Source: Spirochaetales bacterium (GTDB taxonomy: Bacteria; Spirochaetota; Spirochaetia; SZUA-6; RPPD01). From it: a DNA stretch of 43,630 nt. The translations under genes were made by a program, and so were the position numbers. Shown in pieces: positions 18,921 through 27,069 of this stretch. Under the pieces are notes generated by a model. That model searched no databases, was not told the DNA's origin, and saw only the letters and a list, made by a program, of their open reading frames with translations. The stretch is taken from NCBI GenBank assembly GCA_016929065.1, contig JAFGJO010000058.1, positions 1 through 43,630 of the forward strand. The letters run 5' to 3'. Positions within the stretch are counted from its first letter, which is position 1. Every line of letters begins with the position of its first letter.

Positions 18921-19616
18921 TTATGTCTGCAAAACCTCTAACAGATATTCCTGAAACTCTCCGTCGAGTTTGTCCCTGTAATCTATTATTTTCGAGATGT
19001 AGTAAAGCGTGGTAAGGGGTGCACCTTTAAAAGCAATTCGGCCCTCTCCGGCGTTGTACATCGCAAGGGCGACGACTTCATTTTCGCCCCGGTCCAGGCA
19101 GTATCGCAGATATTTCAGCCCATGGTCTGCATTCCGTTCGATCGAGAAAAAGTCTTCGTTGGTAAGGTGCGGCCATGCCAGCGAATTCAACTGAAAAAGT
19201 CCCCTGTCTTCGGAAACTGCATTTTTCCCCACTGCATCTACCCTGAATTGGCTTTCAACACCGCAAAGGGCAAAGGCGAGCGTCAGGGGAACCGAATATT
19301 TATCAGCTTTTTTGCAGATTACCCTGGTAATTTCTTCCGAATGGGTAATTGAGTTAAAATAATCAATAACAATATCTTGCGTGAGTGAATTTCTGTATAA
19401 GGCAAGGCCCGCATCGGGTGTCCGGATGGCCTGTGTTTCCAGAATGAGCCCGACAGGCTGCACATCAGCAATGGATGTTGTTTCGGTAGTATATTCCTTG
19501 ATAAAATTCTGGTTTTCACCGGAAACTGAAAAATGAATACAGGTAATTATTATTGGCACAACAAGTAAAAAAATCAGCCTTTGGATAATAAACCTCCTAA
19601 AATATTTGGGAAACAC
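18921..19616 (-). CDS. exported lytic transglycosylase (SLT family)
   Basis: A murein lytic transglycosylase-like protein, up to 231 aa. The SLT core has the catalytic glutamate in CGVESQF, then DRGLFQLNSLAW and NAGEGRI, followed by Tyr-rich C-terminal helices. The N terminus is a signal peptide or anchor (RLIFLLVVPIIITCIHFSV), so it acts in the periplasm on peptidoglycan. The start is uncertain. The longest frame begins with GTG at 19616, which has no Shine-Dalgarno at normal distance, while a perfect AGGAGG (19593-19598) lies inside the frame, followed only by ATT/ATC codons. Confidence 0.85.
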   Translation of the reverse strand: MFPKYFRRFIIQRLIFLLVVPIIITCIHFSVSGENQNFIKEYTTETTSIADVQPVGLILETQAIRTPDAGLALYRNSLTQDIVIDYFNSITHSEEITRVICKKADKYSVPLTLAFALCGVESQFRVDAVGKNAVSEDRGLFQLNSLAWPHLTNEDFFSIERNADHGLKYLRYCLDRGENEVVALAMYNAGEGRIAFKGAPLTTLYYISKIIDYRDKLDGEFQEYLLEVLQT

Positions 19617-19750
19617 CTGTTTTATGGTATTATTCCCCCCAGTTTTTTCGACATTTTATATAGTCATAGAATATACTTTATTTTTGTGTAGCTGACAATA
19701 GAAAATCAGCAACATGTAGACAGAAGATCGAAGTGTTTATAATCAGAAAT

Positions 19751-20227
19751 TCAATTATGTGAGGAGAGTAAAACCACCGCAATTGCTTCAATTGCCATTC
19801 CCTGGCCTGTACTGTCCTGTTTTTCCTTGGTTTTTGCCTTTACAGAAATTGAAGTGAGCGGTATATCGAGTATCCCGGCGAGCGATTCACGGATTGGAAT
19901 GATAAAATCCTTGAGTTTTGGCTGCTCAAGGATGATGGTAGTGTCAACATTGATAATTTTATAGCCTTGCTGGAAGCACAACTCACATGTCTGTGTGAGT
20001 AATATGGTACTTTTGATCTCTTTGTATCTGGCATCTGTCGGCGGAAAATGAGTTCCGATATCTCCGGCTGCCATTCCGCCGAGTATAGCATCAATAACGG
20101 CGTGGATGAGGACATCGCCGTCTGAATGGCCGTCTTCACCCTTTTCAAAAGGTATTTTTACGCCTCCCAAAACAAGAGATTTGCCGGAAACGAGACGATG
20201 GATGTCATATCCCTGTCCAATTCTCAT
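19751..20227 (-). CDS. ispF: IspF, 2-C-methyl-D-erythritol 2,4-cyclodiphosphate synthase
   Basis: IspF catalyses the cyclisation step of the MEP isoprenoid pathway. The 158-aa sequence has the metal-binding Asp8 and His10 in GQGYDIHRL, the GHSDGDVLIHAVIDAILG motif with a third metal ligand, DIGTHFPPTD and the C-terminal KAKTKEKQDSTGQGMAIEA. All are canonical. Its ATG overlaps the ispD stop by 4 bases, so the last three genes carD-ispD-ispF form a coupled operon. In some spirochaetes ispD and ispF are fused; here they are separate. Confidence 0.96.
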   Translation of the reverse strand: MRIGQGYDIHRLVSGKSLVLGGVKIPFEKGEDGHSDGDVLIHAVIDAILGGMAAGDIGTHFPPTDARYKEIKSTILLTQTCELCFQQGYKIINVDTTIILEQPKLKDFIIPIRESLAGILDIPLTSISVKAKTKEKQDSTGQGMAIEAIAVVLLSSHN

Positions 20228-20886
20228 TGTGCCTCCAGGTCATGTGCATAGGTGATTTTTCGGTTTGAGATCTCGCCGGGGACGGTAAAAATTCCTTTTC
20301 CCAGTATAGAATAAACTTCTGCATCATCTGCAAACAGATTTGATATTTCAGCAGCCTGACGGTGTGCCTGCAATATCAGCGGAAAGGAAAAACCCTGAGG
20401 AGTCTGAGCGCCGAATAATGTATGTTTTTTATGATGAAATTCAATATACCCGTTTTTGTCAATCAGTTTTGGCGCATCCGGGATTTCGACTACCGGGATA
20501 CAAGCATTGTGTTTCTGTGCAGCCTGTAAAACAACAGTAATCAATAACGGGGTCACCCAGGGGCGAGCGCCATCGTGAATAAGAACATATTCGATCTGCT
20601 CTTGCTCCAAAGCCTTAAGGCCAAGAAATACTGATTCCTGTCTGGTTGTTCCGCCTTCTATAAAAGAAATGTTATGAGTTAAAAATGATATTTTTTCCTG
20701 CACGTGTCCGATATGGCCTGGAGGGACGGTAATAATATATTTACAGAACTGGCCGGTCTGGATAAACGCAGTGATACAATGTTCCAGGACTGGTTTGCCT
20801 TCAAGAAGGCGATATTCCTTTTTTTCTCCGTTCCCCATTCGGGTGCTGGAACCTGCCCCGGTAACAAGCACTGCGGCTCGAATCAC
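20224..20886 (-). CDS. ispD: IspD, 2-C-methyl-D-erythritol 4-phosphate cytidylyltransferase
   Basis: IspD activates MEP with CTP in the isoprenoid pathway. The 220-aa protein shows the nucleotidyltransferase signature GAGSSTRMG followed by KKEYRLLEGKPVLEH, the conserved IHDGARPWV and AQTPQGFSF motifs, and DDAEVYSILG near the C terminus. It overlaps carD upstream and ispF downstream by 4 bases each. Confidence 0.95.
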   Translation of the reverse strand: MIRAAVLVTGAGSSTRMGNGEKKEYRLLEGKPVLEHCITAFIQTGQFCKYIITVPPGHIGHVQEKISFLTHNISFIEGGTTRQESVFLGLKALEQEQIEYVLIHDGARPWVTPLLITVVLQAAQKHNACIPVVEIPDAPKLIDKNGYIEFHHKKHTLFGAQTPQGFSFPLILQAHRQAAEISNLFADDAEVYSILGKGIFTVPGEISNRKITYAHDLEAQ

Positions 20887-21626
20887 TCTGACTCCATTTT
20901 TTTGAAAATCATGGTCTCAACCTGATCTTTATCCTTTTCCAGCGAATAGGCAATTTCATCGATAAGAAGCTTCAGGGCGTTGTCAAACAGTTTGCGCTCA
21001 AGAATCGGGAGTTCTTTTATTTTGCTCCGATTGTACAGTGATCGGACAACTTTTGCGATATCCAGTACGCTGCCCTGTTTTAAAAGATCAAGATTCATCT
21101 GATAGCGCATTTTCCAGTCTGCAGAAATTGGCTGAACATCTTTCGCTATCACCGTAAGAGCTTTTTGCGCTTCTTTTTTACTGACAATAGCGCGAATACC
21201 ACGTTCCTCAGCTTCAGTCACCGGCATCATGACCGTCATATCGGGTACATCCAGATAAATCACATAATACAGAATTTTCTTTTCAAGAAATACACGTTCT
21301 TCAATCGACATAATCTGGCCGACGCCGTGCAATGGATAAACAATTTTCTGGTTCAGTGAATACTTTAAATGTTTAAAGGATTGTTTTTGGGACTTCGATA
21401 CTGCTTTCCTTTTTTGGGGAGCAGCGGTTTTCTTTTGTATAGCTGTCTTCGCAGTTTTTTTCACGGGTTTTTTGAGTTTTGTTTTTGCCGGTACCGGCTT
21501 TTTCACTGCGGTTATTTTCTTCGCAGGGGCAGCTTTTTTCACTGCCGCAGGTTTTTTCGCGACCGGTTTTGTCTTCTTTACTGGTTTGGCTTTTTTTATA
21601 TTTTTTGCTGTGGTTTTGCTTTTCAT
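20883..21626 (-). CDS. CarD-family transcription regulator with Lys/Ala/Pro-rich N-terminal tail
   Basis: CarD/CdnL proteins bind the RNA polymerase beta subunit and stabilise open promoter complexes. The 247-aa protein has a roughly 85-residue tail made almost only of Lys, Ala, Pro, Val and Thr (repeats such as KKAAPAKK and KKPVKKTAK), resembling a histone H1 tail. A complete CarD domain follows (LKYSLNQKIVYPLHGVGQI, LYYVIYLDVPDMTVMMPV, then the helical C-terminal part with LYNRSKIKELPILERKLFD). The tail may bind DNA non-specifically. The frame is intact and the tail is in the same frame, starting at the ATG right after a strong promoter. First gene of carD-ispD-ispF. Confidence 0.92.
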   Translation of the reverse strand: MKSKTTAKNIKKAKPVKKTKPVAKKPAAVKKAAPAKKITAVKKPVPAKTKLKKPVKKTAKTAIQKKTAAPQKRKAVSKSQKQSFKHLKYSLNQKIVYPLHGVGQIMSIEERVFLEKKILYYVIYLDVPDMTVMMPVTEAEERGIRAIVSKKEAQKALTVIAKDVQPISADWKMRYQMNLDLLKQGSVLDIAKVVRSLYNRSKIKELPILERKLFDNALKLLIDEIAYSLEKDKDQVETMIFKKMESE

Positions 21627-21636
21627 AGTGTCAAAT

Positions 21637-21665
21637 AATATACACTAAAAAGAAATTTGAGTCAA
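21637..21665 (-). promoter_or_regulatory. sigma-70 promoter of carD-ispD-ispF
   Basis: On the minus strand TTGACT (21660-21665) and TATATT (21637-21642) are 17 bases apart. The -10 ends only 10 bases before the carD ATG, so the mRNA leader would be about 3-4 bases and no Shine-Dalgarno is present. Confidence 0.65.
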
Positions 21666-21709
21666 AAGAATCTGTATAAAAAAGGATACTGACGACTGCA
21701 AATCATGTA

Positions 21710-23338
21710 TCAGGACGTTGGTTTTTCTTTGCTCTCCCCGTTGTCCCGGGCAATCCATTTGTTCATTTTGGATCCGCGGAATTCTATATATTTCAGCGGA
21801 TGAATATCAAGAGGGTTGGGAAACCAGCCGCCGATGATATCGAATTCAAGCACATTAAACGCGGCAATATGATCAATCGGCATGATTGTTGCCTGCTGCA
21901 ACAGAAGTTCTTCCGCAGCGGCAAGTTTTTTGTACCGGTCAAGGCCAATAACCGACAATGATTCCTCAATCAGGGAATCATAATCTTTGTTAAAGTACAA
22001 TGCCTCATTCAGGTTGCTTTCACTTGTCCACATCTGAAGAAATGCGAGCGGATCTGCAAAGTCTCCGATCCAGGTATAGGAACTGACGGTATAGTCATGT
22101 TCCCGCAGTGCGGAAAAATATTCACGGGATTCGACTTCCTTGTATTTCACTTCAAGCGACAAGACTTTTTCCCAGGATTCCTTAATCTTGTCTGCATAAA
22201 AAGTCCCGTTTTTTGTGACCAGAATGACAAGAGGCGGCAATCCCTTCCCTTTTGGATAGCCGGCTTCTTCCAGAAGTTTCAGGCCCTCCTCTGTGCTCTG
22301 CGAAATTCCCTTTACTTCAGGGTATTTTGGAATTTCGGGTACCAGTCTGTTCGTGGGGTATAATGAGTATTCCTGAGACCGAAGTTCCTTCCATGGCATT
22401 AAAAGGGCGAGGCCTTTCCTGACCTTGGGATTATCCCATGGTTTTTCATTACAGACAAAAAACAGAAAACTTGTGGCAAACATGGAATTGGGAATTATTT
22501 TTTCCCGTGAGGCCGCATCAAGATCCTGATAGCTGCAATAGTTAAGGCTTGTCCAGTGAATCTTTCCGATGTTTACTTCCTTCGCCAAAAGTTCAGGATC
22601 ATCAAAAAACATCAATTTGATGCCGTCAATTTTGACCTGGTCGGTATCCCAGTAATATTTGTTTTTTGATAAGACAATTTCTTTGGCTGTACGGCTGTAA
22701 ATACTGAATGGCCCATTGGTAATCAAGGATTCTGCTTTGTCCCAATCTTTTTTGTTTTTATACGACGGGTGAATGGGAGCAAAATTGAGAAGACAAAGAA
22801 TTTTTAAAAAATGGCTCGCTGGTTTATTAAGGGTGAATTCAAGTTCTTTTTCGGAAACGGCACGGATTCCCACTGATGAAGGATCTGTATTTTTTCCTTC
22901 CCGAAAGTCTTTTGCCCCTTTTATAACATCAAGATAGACCGAATACCCTGCATCGACTTTTGGATCCAGATTATACAGGAATGTATCCACAAAATGGAAG
23001 GCCTCGACCTGTTCTCCGTTCGAATAACAGGCATTATCCCGAATAAAAAAATTGTATTTCAGTTTATTTTCGGAAATAATCCATTTATAGGCAGTGCCGG
23101 GAACCGGCTCAAGGGTGAATGGGTGATAGGTAAGAAGTCCTTCATACAGGGCGGTAAGAACCTGTATTTCCATACTGGTATGGGCGAGTACCGGATTAAA
23201 ACTGAGTTCCTGTTCACCAATACCCATGACGAAAAGAGTTTCTGGTTCTTTCTCTTCTGTTTCTGCAACAGCAGGGAAAATATCTGAAATAAGCAATATA
23301 AAAATCAAAACAAGAATATTCCGTAAAATTCTCAACAA
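21710..23338 (-). CDS. ABC-transporter peptide-binding protein (SBP family 5)
   Basis: A periplasmic extracytoplasmic solute-binding protein of the OppA/DppA family, 542 aa, with an N-terminal signal peptide (LRNILVLIFILLISDIFPAVA, cleavage likely before ETEE). No lipobox cysteine is seen. Typical features are the LTALYEGLLTYHP opening, KYNFFIRDNACYSNGEQVEA and YPKGKGLPPLVILVTKNG. The C terminus ends in charged residues. Start: tandem TTG codons follow AGGAGG, the second at 6-base spacing. No permease or ATPase genes are adjacent, so it is an orphan binding protein, which in spirochaetes may feed a transporter encoded elsewhere. Confidence 0.88.
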   Translation of the reverse strand: MLRILRNILVLIFILLISDIFPAVAETEEKEPETLFVMGIGEQELSFNPVLAHTSMEIQVLTALYEGLLTYHPFTLEPVPGTAYKWIISENKLKYNFFIRDNACYSNGEQVEAFHFVDTFLYNLDPKVDAGYSVYLDVIKGAKDFREGKNTDPSSVGIRAVSEKELEFTLNKPASHFLKILCLLNFAPIHPSYKNKKDWDKAESLITNGPFSIYSRTAKEIVLSKNKYYWDTDQVKIDGIKLMFFDDPELLAKEVNIGKIHWTSLNYCSYQDLDAASREKIIPNSMFATSFLFFVCNEKPWDNPKVRKGLALLMPWKELRSQEYSLYPTNRLVPEIPKYPEVKGISQSTEEGLKLLEEAGYPKGKGLPPLVILVTKNGTFYADKIKESWEKVLSLEVKYKEVESREYFSALREHDYTVSSYTWIGDFADPLAFLQMWTSESNLNEALYFNKDYDSLIEESLSVIGLDRYKKLAAAEELLLQQATIMPIDHIAAFNVLEFDIIGGWFPNPLDIHPLKYIEFRGSKMNKWIARDNGESKEKPTS

Positions 23339-23526
23339 CAGCCTCCTCGCTGTATTGCTACAAGCATATATCGAATTCAGGCTTTTAACTTTTTTTCACT
23401 ATAAATATACAATTATTCTTCTGAAATATCCATAACGAACCATTATCAATAGTGGGTATCGCTGCAATACAATCATCTATCCCTATTGTCGGAGAATCCT
23501 GCCGGTTGAATAACCCGGTTTTTAAT

Positions 23527-23559
23527 AAAAAGCAGCATTCAGGAATACCGGAATGCTGC
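23527..23559 (-). terminator. terminator of the GIDE-domain gene
   Basis: GCAGCATTC and GAATGCTGC form a 9-bp stem with a 10-base loop; on the minus strand it is followed by TTTTTATT. It lies 57 bases past the stop codon. The remaining part of the 23339-23526 gap shows nothing I can identify besides the probable upstream region of the binding-protein gene. Confidence 0.75.
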
Positions 23560-23615
23560 GTATTTTCCCTTGCCTATGCAACGATCAGGACTGTGTAAAT
23601 TGTATGTTTTACACT

Positions 23616-24428
23616 CTAAATGACCAGTATTCCCATTGCGGTGAGAACGATCACTGCCAGTCCGCCGGTTGCAGTAATTGCCGAAGCAACAAGGAGTGCG
23701 GTCATCGCGGAGGTCGCACTTCTTACGAGTTCTTCTTCGCTTTTCACACTGATAATAAACTTTTGTTTTTTATCAGTTGGTTTCTGGATGGCAAGTTCAC
23801 CGCCTGAATCAGAGGCTTCTCCAAGCACATACAAATCTCTTCCGATTGGTATAATATCCTCTTCATACCGGTATCCCAGTGTGCGTGTTGCTGCACTGCC
23901 GCCGAGCCCCGACAGGGCGATGGTAAGTCCGCCGAAAGACAAACTAGGTCCGCTCACCTCTCCAGGTTCAAAATGAGAGAATACTTTTTCTGCAACGAAT
24001 GATGCGCGCTCTGGATTAACGCGGACTGTGCCGGTATCATCCTGAATATAAAACGGAATTTCACGGGTATTGTTGGCAACGGTATCAGATCCACGGCGTG
24101 TACGCTGTACCCGGTGGCCGTTTGAATCGGTATCCCAGTATGTTTCTTCGTATTCACGGCTCACCCGCATCGAGAAATACACGCATGCAGCTTTTGCCAG
24201 CTCGGAGGTGAGAGGAGTCTGGCATGTTGATTTTCCCTTTACTTCTGCGAGCTGATTGAATGAACCGGCTCCGATCTCTTTTGCCACATCGGCACAGAGC
24301 TCCTGCAGTTCCTTCGTCTGTACAGTCTGTGTGCCCTTTATCTGCATCAGTTTATTTCCCTGTGAAATTCGGGCAAACACCAGTCCGATTCCGGCAGCGA
24401 CAAGAATTCCTCCAATAACAAACCCCAT
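23616..24428 (-). CDS. GIDE/BAM-domain membrane protein (bacterial MUL1-like)
   Basis: A 270-aa protein with an N-terminal transmembrane helix (GFVIGGILVAAGIGLVFA), a central domain and a C-terminal hydrophobic region (TALLVASAITATGGLAVIVL), so both ends are probably membrane-embedded. The central part has the GIDE (PF12483) pattern also found in eukaryotic MUL1/MAPL: a short loop, KAACVYFSMRVSREYEET, a charged insert, then EIPFYIQDDTGTVRVNP. No RING domain is present, so it is not a ubiquitin ligase by itself. AAGGAGGA lies 5 bases before the ATG. It appears monocistronic with its own terminator. Function in bacteria is unknown. Confidence 0.72.
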   Translation of the reverse strand: MGFVIGGILVAAGIGLVFARISQGNKLMQIKGTQTVQTKELQELCADVAKEIGAGSFNQLAEVKGKSTCQTPLTSELAKAACVYFSMRVSREYEETYWDTDSNGHRVQRTRRGSDTVANNTREIPFYIQDDTGTVRVNPERASFVAEKVFSHFEPGEVSGPSLSFGGLTIALSGLGGSAATRTLGYRYEEDIIPIGRDLYVLGEASDSGGELAIQKPTDKKQKFIISVKSEEELVRSATSAMTALLVASAITATGGLAVIVLTAMGILVI

Positions 24429-24586
24429 GATAGTCCTCCTTTATCAGAAAAAAATCGTTAAATTTCCTGAAAATACAGTAGTTTTTTCAAACAGCAATTT
24501 TACGAGGGTCTCTCTATGAAAAAGGCTACGTTGTCCCTTGCAAAAAGTCAAGAAAAGGTTGTATTTATTATTCCGTGAAATAGGGC

Positions 24587-25261
24587 CTAAAAAACAGTGT
24601 AGGGGACAATCTCTTTAATATTAATTTTAAATCGTGCGGTAGTAATATAGGTGCCTGCCCGGATTACAGTATCCGGGAAAACCTCAAGAATCGCCTCACC
24701 TCTGATCTTGTGCGGTTTATTAATAATTGTTGTATTAAGGCTCCCGCGTACGGCATTTTTCAAGGCCATGTAAAGGGCTGTTTTCTTCTCTTTCATTCCA
24801 TGAATATAATTTCCCTCACCGACGCCGCCTTCCGCAGAAATATTCAGCGACATCCAGCTTTCGCGCCGTTTCTGTTCATGGTCTGCAAGTAAAAACGTCA
24901 TTCTGGCATACATACGTGAATTATCCATGCTCGTGGATTGAATGATAAGATTATCCTTTGTAAAGCGAATTTCAGCGATTGGCTGGATATCGACATATTC
25001 CTTGACTCCGTGGAGCTTGTCTGCAGGAATGTATGTAAACTCCAACCCGTAGATCATGGCACTCAAAATGATTTTTGCCTCTTCGCGCAGGTTCAGCAAA
25101 ATCTGCTCCTGGGTGAGAGGATTCATGGATTCCCCGTCCTGTGCGAGCGGATCAAGTTCTGTCCATAGTTCAATATGCAGGATCTCTGTGCCGAATCCAT
25201 TTCCAGCTGCCATGCATGCAAAGAGAAAAAAAATGAAAAACATTCTGCAAAAATAAACCAT
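24587..25261 (-). CDS. exported protein of unknown function
   Basis: I do not recognise this 224-aa protein. It has a signal peptide (MFFIFFLFACMAAGNGFG; the cysteine is not in a clear lipobox). The mature part starts HIELWTELDPLA and has an alternating beta pattern, e.g. PIAEIRFTKDNLIIQSTSM and RGEAILEVFPDTVIRAGTY, with few cysteines. It begins 3 bases after the rhomboid stop, with no own ribosome-binding site, so translation is probably coupled to it. A second ATG at residue 7 is an alternative start. The pairing with an intramembrane protease is suggestive but proves nothing. Confidence 0.7.
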   Translation of the reverse strand: MVYFCRMFFIFFLFACMAAGNGFGTEILHIELWTELDPLAQDGESMNPLTQEQILLNLREEAKIILSAMIYGLEFTYIPADKLHGVKEYVDIQPIAEIRFTKDNLIIQSTSMDNSRMYARMTFLLADHEQKRRESWMSLNISAEGGVGEGNYIHGMKEKKTALYMALKNAVRGSLNTTIINKPHKIRGEAILEVFPDTVIRAGTYITTARFKINIKEIVPYTVF

Positions 25262-25264
25262 CTA

Positions 25265-25942
25265 TTATGAGTATCGACGGGCGTTAATGAATTCCTTTAT
25301 CGGATTAATCCTGAATCTTACCACAAAGTACAGGACGCCGAAGAAGAGTCCTGCAAGATGGCCGATATGCGATGTTTCGCCAAATAGACCGGTTAATTGA
25401 GCAAAAATAGAAAAAGCAGTGAGTCCGATAACCAGAATATATGCCTTGACAGGAAGCACAAACCATATTCGAAGTGTCACATTCGGAAAAAACGTGCCAA
25501 AGGCCAGCAGTATCGCATAGATTGATGCAGAGGCTCCCATATAATAAATGGGAATTCCCATTTCCCGCCCCGGCATGAGCGGATCAAGCAGAAATAATGT
25601 TATTCCGGTGAGAAGACCGGTTATAAGGTAATATAAAAGAAACTCGGTGCTTCCCAGCTTGCGTTCGATATGTGTGCCGAACATGAATAATGCAAACATG
25701 TTGAACAGGATGTGCGTGTATGTTTCCGGAGAATGAACAAACAAATAGGTGAGCACTGACCAGTAATTCTGGCGTGCTTCTATTTGCCGTGGGATGAGGG
25801 TGAGTGCGTCGTTAATTAAACCGCCAAGGTTTGGTGCAAGAAGACGGAGTGCAAAGACAGCAACATTAATGATGATCAGAATTATTGTTGCATTATAAAA
25901 TGAGTAATTGAATGGTCGTTGAAAAAATAGTGGCTTTCTCAT
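25265..25942 (-). CDS. rhomboid-family intramembrane serine protease
   Basis: A polytopic membrane protein (225 aa, about six helices). It has the rhomboid markers THILFNMFALFMFG, the catalytic serine in MGASASIYAILLAFG (G-x-S-x; the usual GASGA reads GASAS) and the catalytic histidine in SHIGHLAGLFFG. Both residues are present, so it should be active. Rhomboids cleave single-pass membrane proteins within or near the membrane. The gene lies upstream of and nearly contiguous with an exported unknown protein. Confidence 0.9.
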   Translation of the reverse strand: MRKPLFFQRPFNYSFYNATIILIIINVAVFALRLLAPNLGGLINDALTLIPRQIEARQNYWSVLTYLFVHSPETYTHILFNMFALFMFGTHIERKLGSTEFLLYYLITGLLTGITLFLLDPLMPGREMGIPIYYMGASASIYAILLAFGTFFPNVTLRIWFVLPVKAYILVIGLTAFSIFAQLTGLFGETSHIGHLAGLFFGVLYFVVRFRINPIKEFINARRYS

Positions 25943-26046
25943 GTCTTTACAGTAAGAATTTTTATTAACTATGTCAAATAAAAGCTTTCAATGGCATGCA
26001 GTTTTCTGCGTCTTGTGAAAACCAAAAAATATGATAAACTGCGAGT

Positions 26047-26640
26047 ATGAAACGGGTGCAGGATCATTACGGCATAAAGGCAAAAAAAATGGGGTATCCC
26101 GCGCGGTCAATTTTCAAGCTCCAGGAAATTATGGAGAAGTTCCCGCTGGTCCCCAAAAACGCAAAAATACTAGATGTGGGAGCGGCTCCGGGCAGTTTCA
26201 GTATGTATCTCCTGGAACGGCTGAAAGGGCATGGTTCGGTTGTTGCTGTTGATTTGGCAAAAACAGTTGAAGTCCCCAAAAAATATACCAACTTTACCTA
26301 TATCTGCGGTGACATATATGATGAGCAGATTCAGTCGAAGCTGCTTGAATTGGGTCCCTACGATGTGGTGATCAGCGACGCCGCACCTGCAACCACCGGT
26401 CAGAAAGAACTGGATGCACTCAAATCGATTTCACTTGCAGAGGCGGTTTTATTTGTCGCGGAAAAAACGCTGAAAACCAATGGGAATTTCATGGTGAAAG
26501 TGTTTCAGGGTGCTGGAGAAGCGGAATACCTGAATATGGTACGCCGGCAATTTCAAAAGGTCAAGGGATTCAAACCGCAGGCTTCGCGGAAAGAGTCGTT
26601 CGAGACGTTTTTTATCGGGCTTGGTTTTAATAAAATATGA
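26047..26640 (+). CDS. rlmE: RlmE/FtsJ, 23S rRNA U2552 2'-O-methyltransferase
   Basis: RlmE methylates the 2'-O of U2552 in 23S rRNA late in 50S assembly. The 197-aa protein has the SAM-binding motif ILDVGAAPGSFSMYLL, catalytic Lys in the first helix (RSIFKLQEI), the aspartate in DVVISDAAPATTG, the lysine of NFMVKVFQG and the late glutamate in RKESFETFFIGLGF, making the K-D-K-E tetrad. It is isolated on the plus strand between minus-strand genes. Confidence 0.95.
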   Translation: MKRVQDHYGIKAKKMGYPARSIFKLQEIMEKFPLVPKNAKILDVGAAPGSFSMYLLERLKGHGSVVAVDLAKTVEVPKKYTNFTYICGDIYDEQIQSKLLELGPYDVVISDAAPATTGQKELDALKSISLAEAVLFVAEKTLKTNGNFMVKVFQGAGEAEYLNMVRRQFQKVKGFKPQASRKESFETFFIGLGFNKI

Positions 26641-27069
26641 ACAATTACATGCCAAAAGATTTGAAAACAAACGAGTGTCCGGTTTTTGAGGTTCAAATAA
26701 TATAGACCGGCATTTTTTAATATGGAGACTTCATTTTTTTCCTTTACCCATTTTTTCCAAAAGAAAATTGGAATATTGCCGGGCATTGTTCATTGCAGGG
26801 ACTGCTAAAGCACTCAAAGTAATGAAAACAAATAAAACAGTAACCATATTTTATCATGTCTCCAGATAAATGCGACTGGTAAAATTTGATCCTCTCTATT
26901 AAGTATTATATATTTGCTGAAAAAATACAAAACAGGCGGGACGCAAGATCGAGAACTCTCTCTCCCTTTACAACAGACACTGATTTTATTATGTTGAAGG
27001 CCCCGGTTCATATCATATTGCGGAGAACAAAGTAAATGAGTATGGTTGGGGAGAAGGAGAAAACAGCTT
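26641..27069. other. 429-base intergenic region
   Basis: The gap between rlmE and ymdB. I see a weak terminator-like element for rlmE (CCGGT ... ACCGG followed by CATTTTTT at about 26680-26725). No open frame, tRNA or convincing RNA fold is seen in the rest. Confidence 0.4.
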
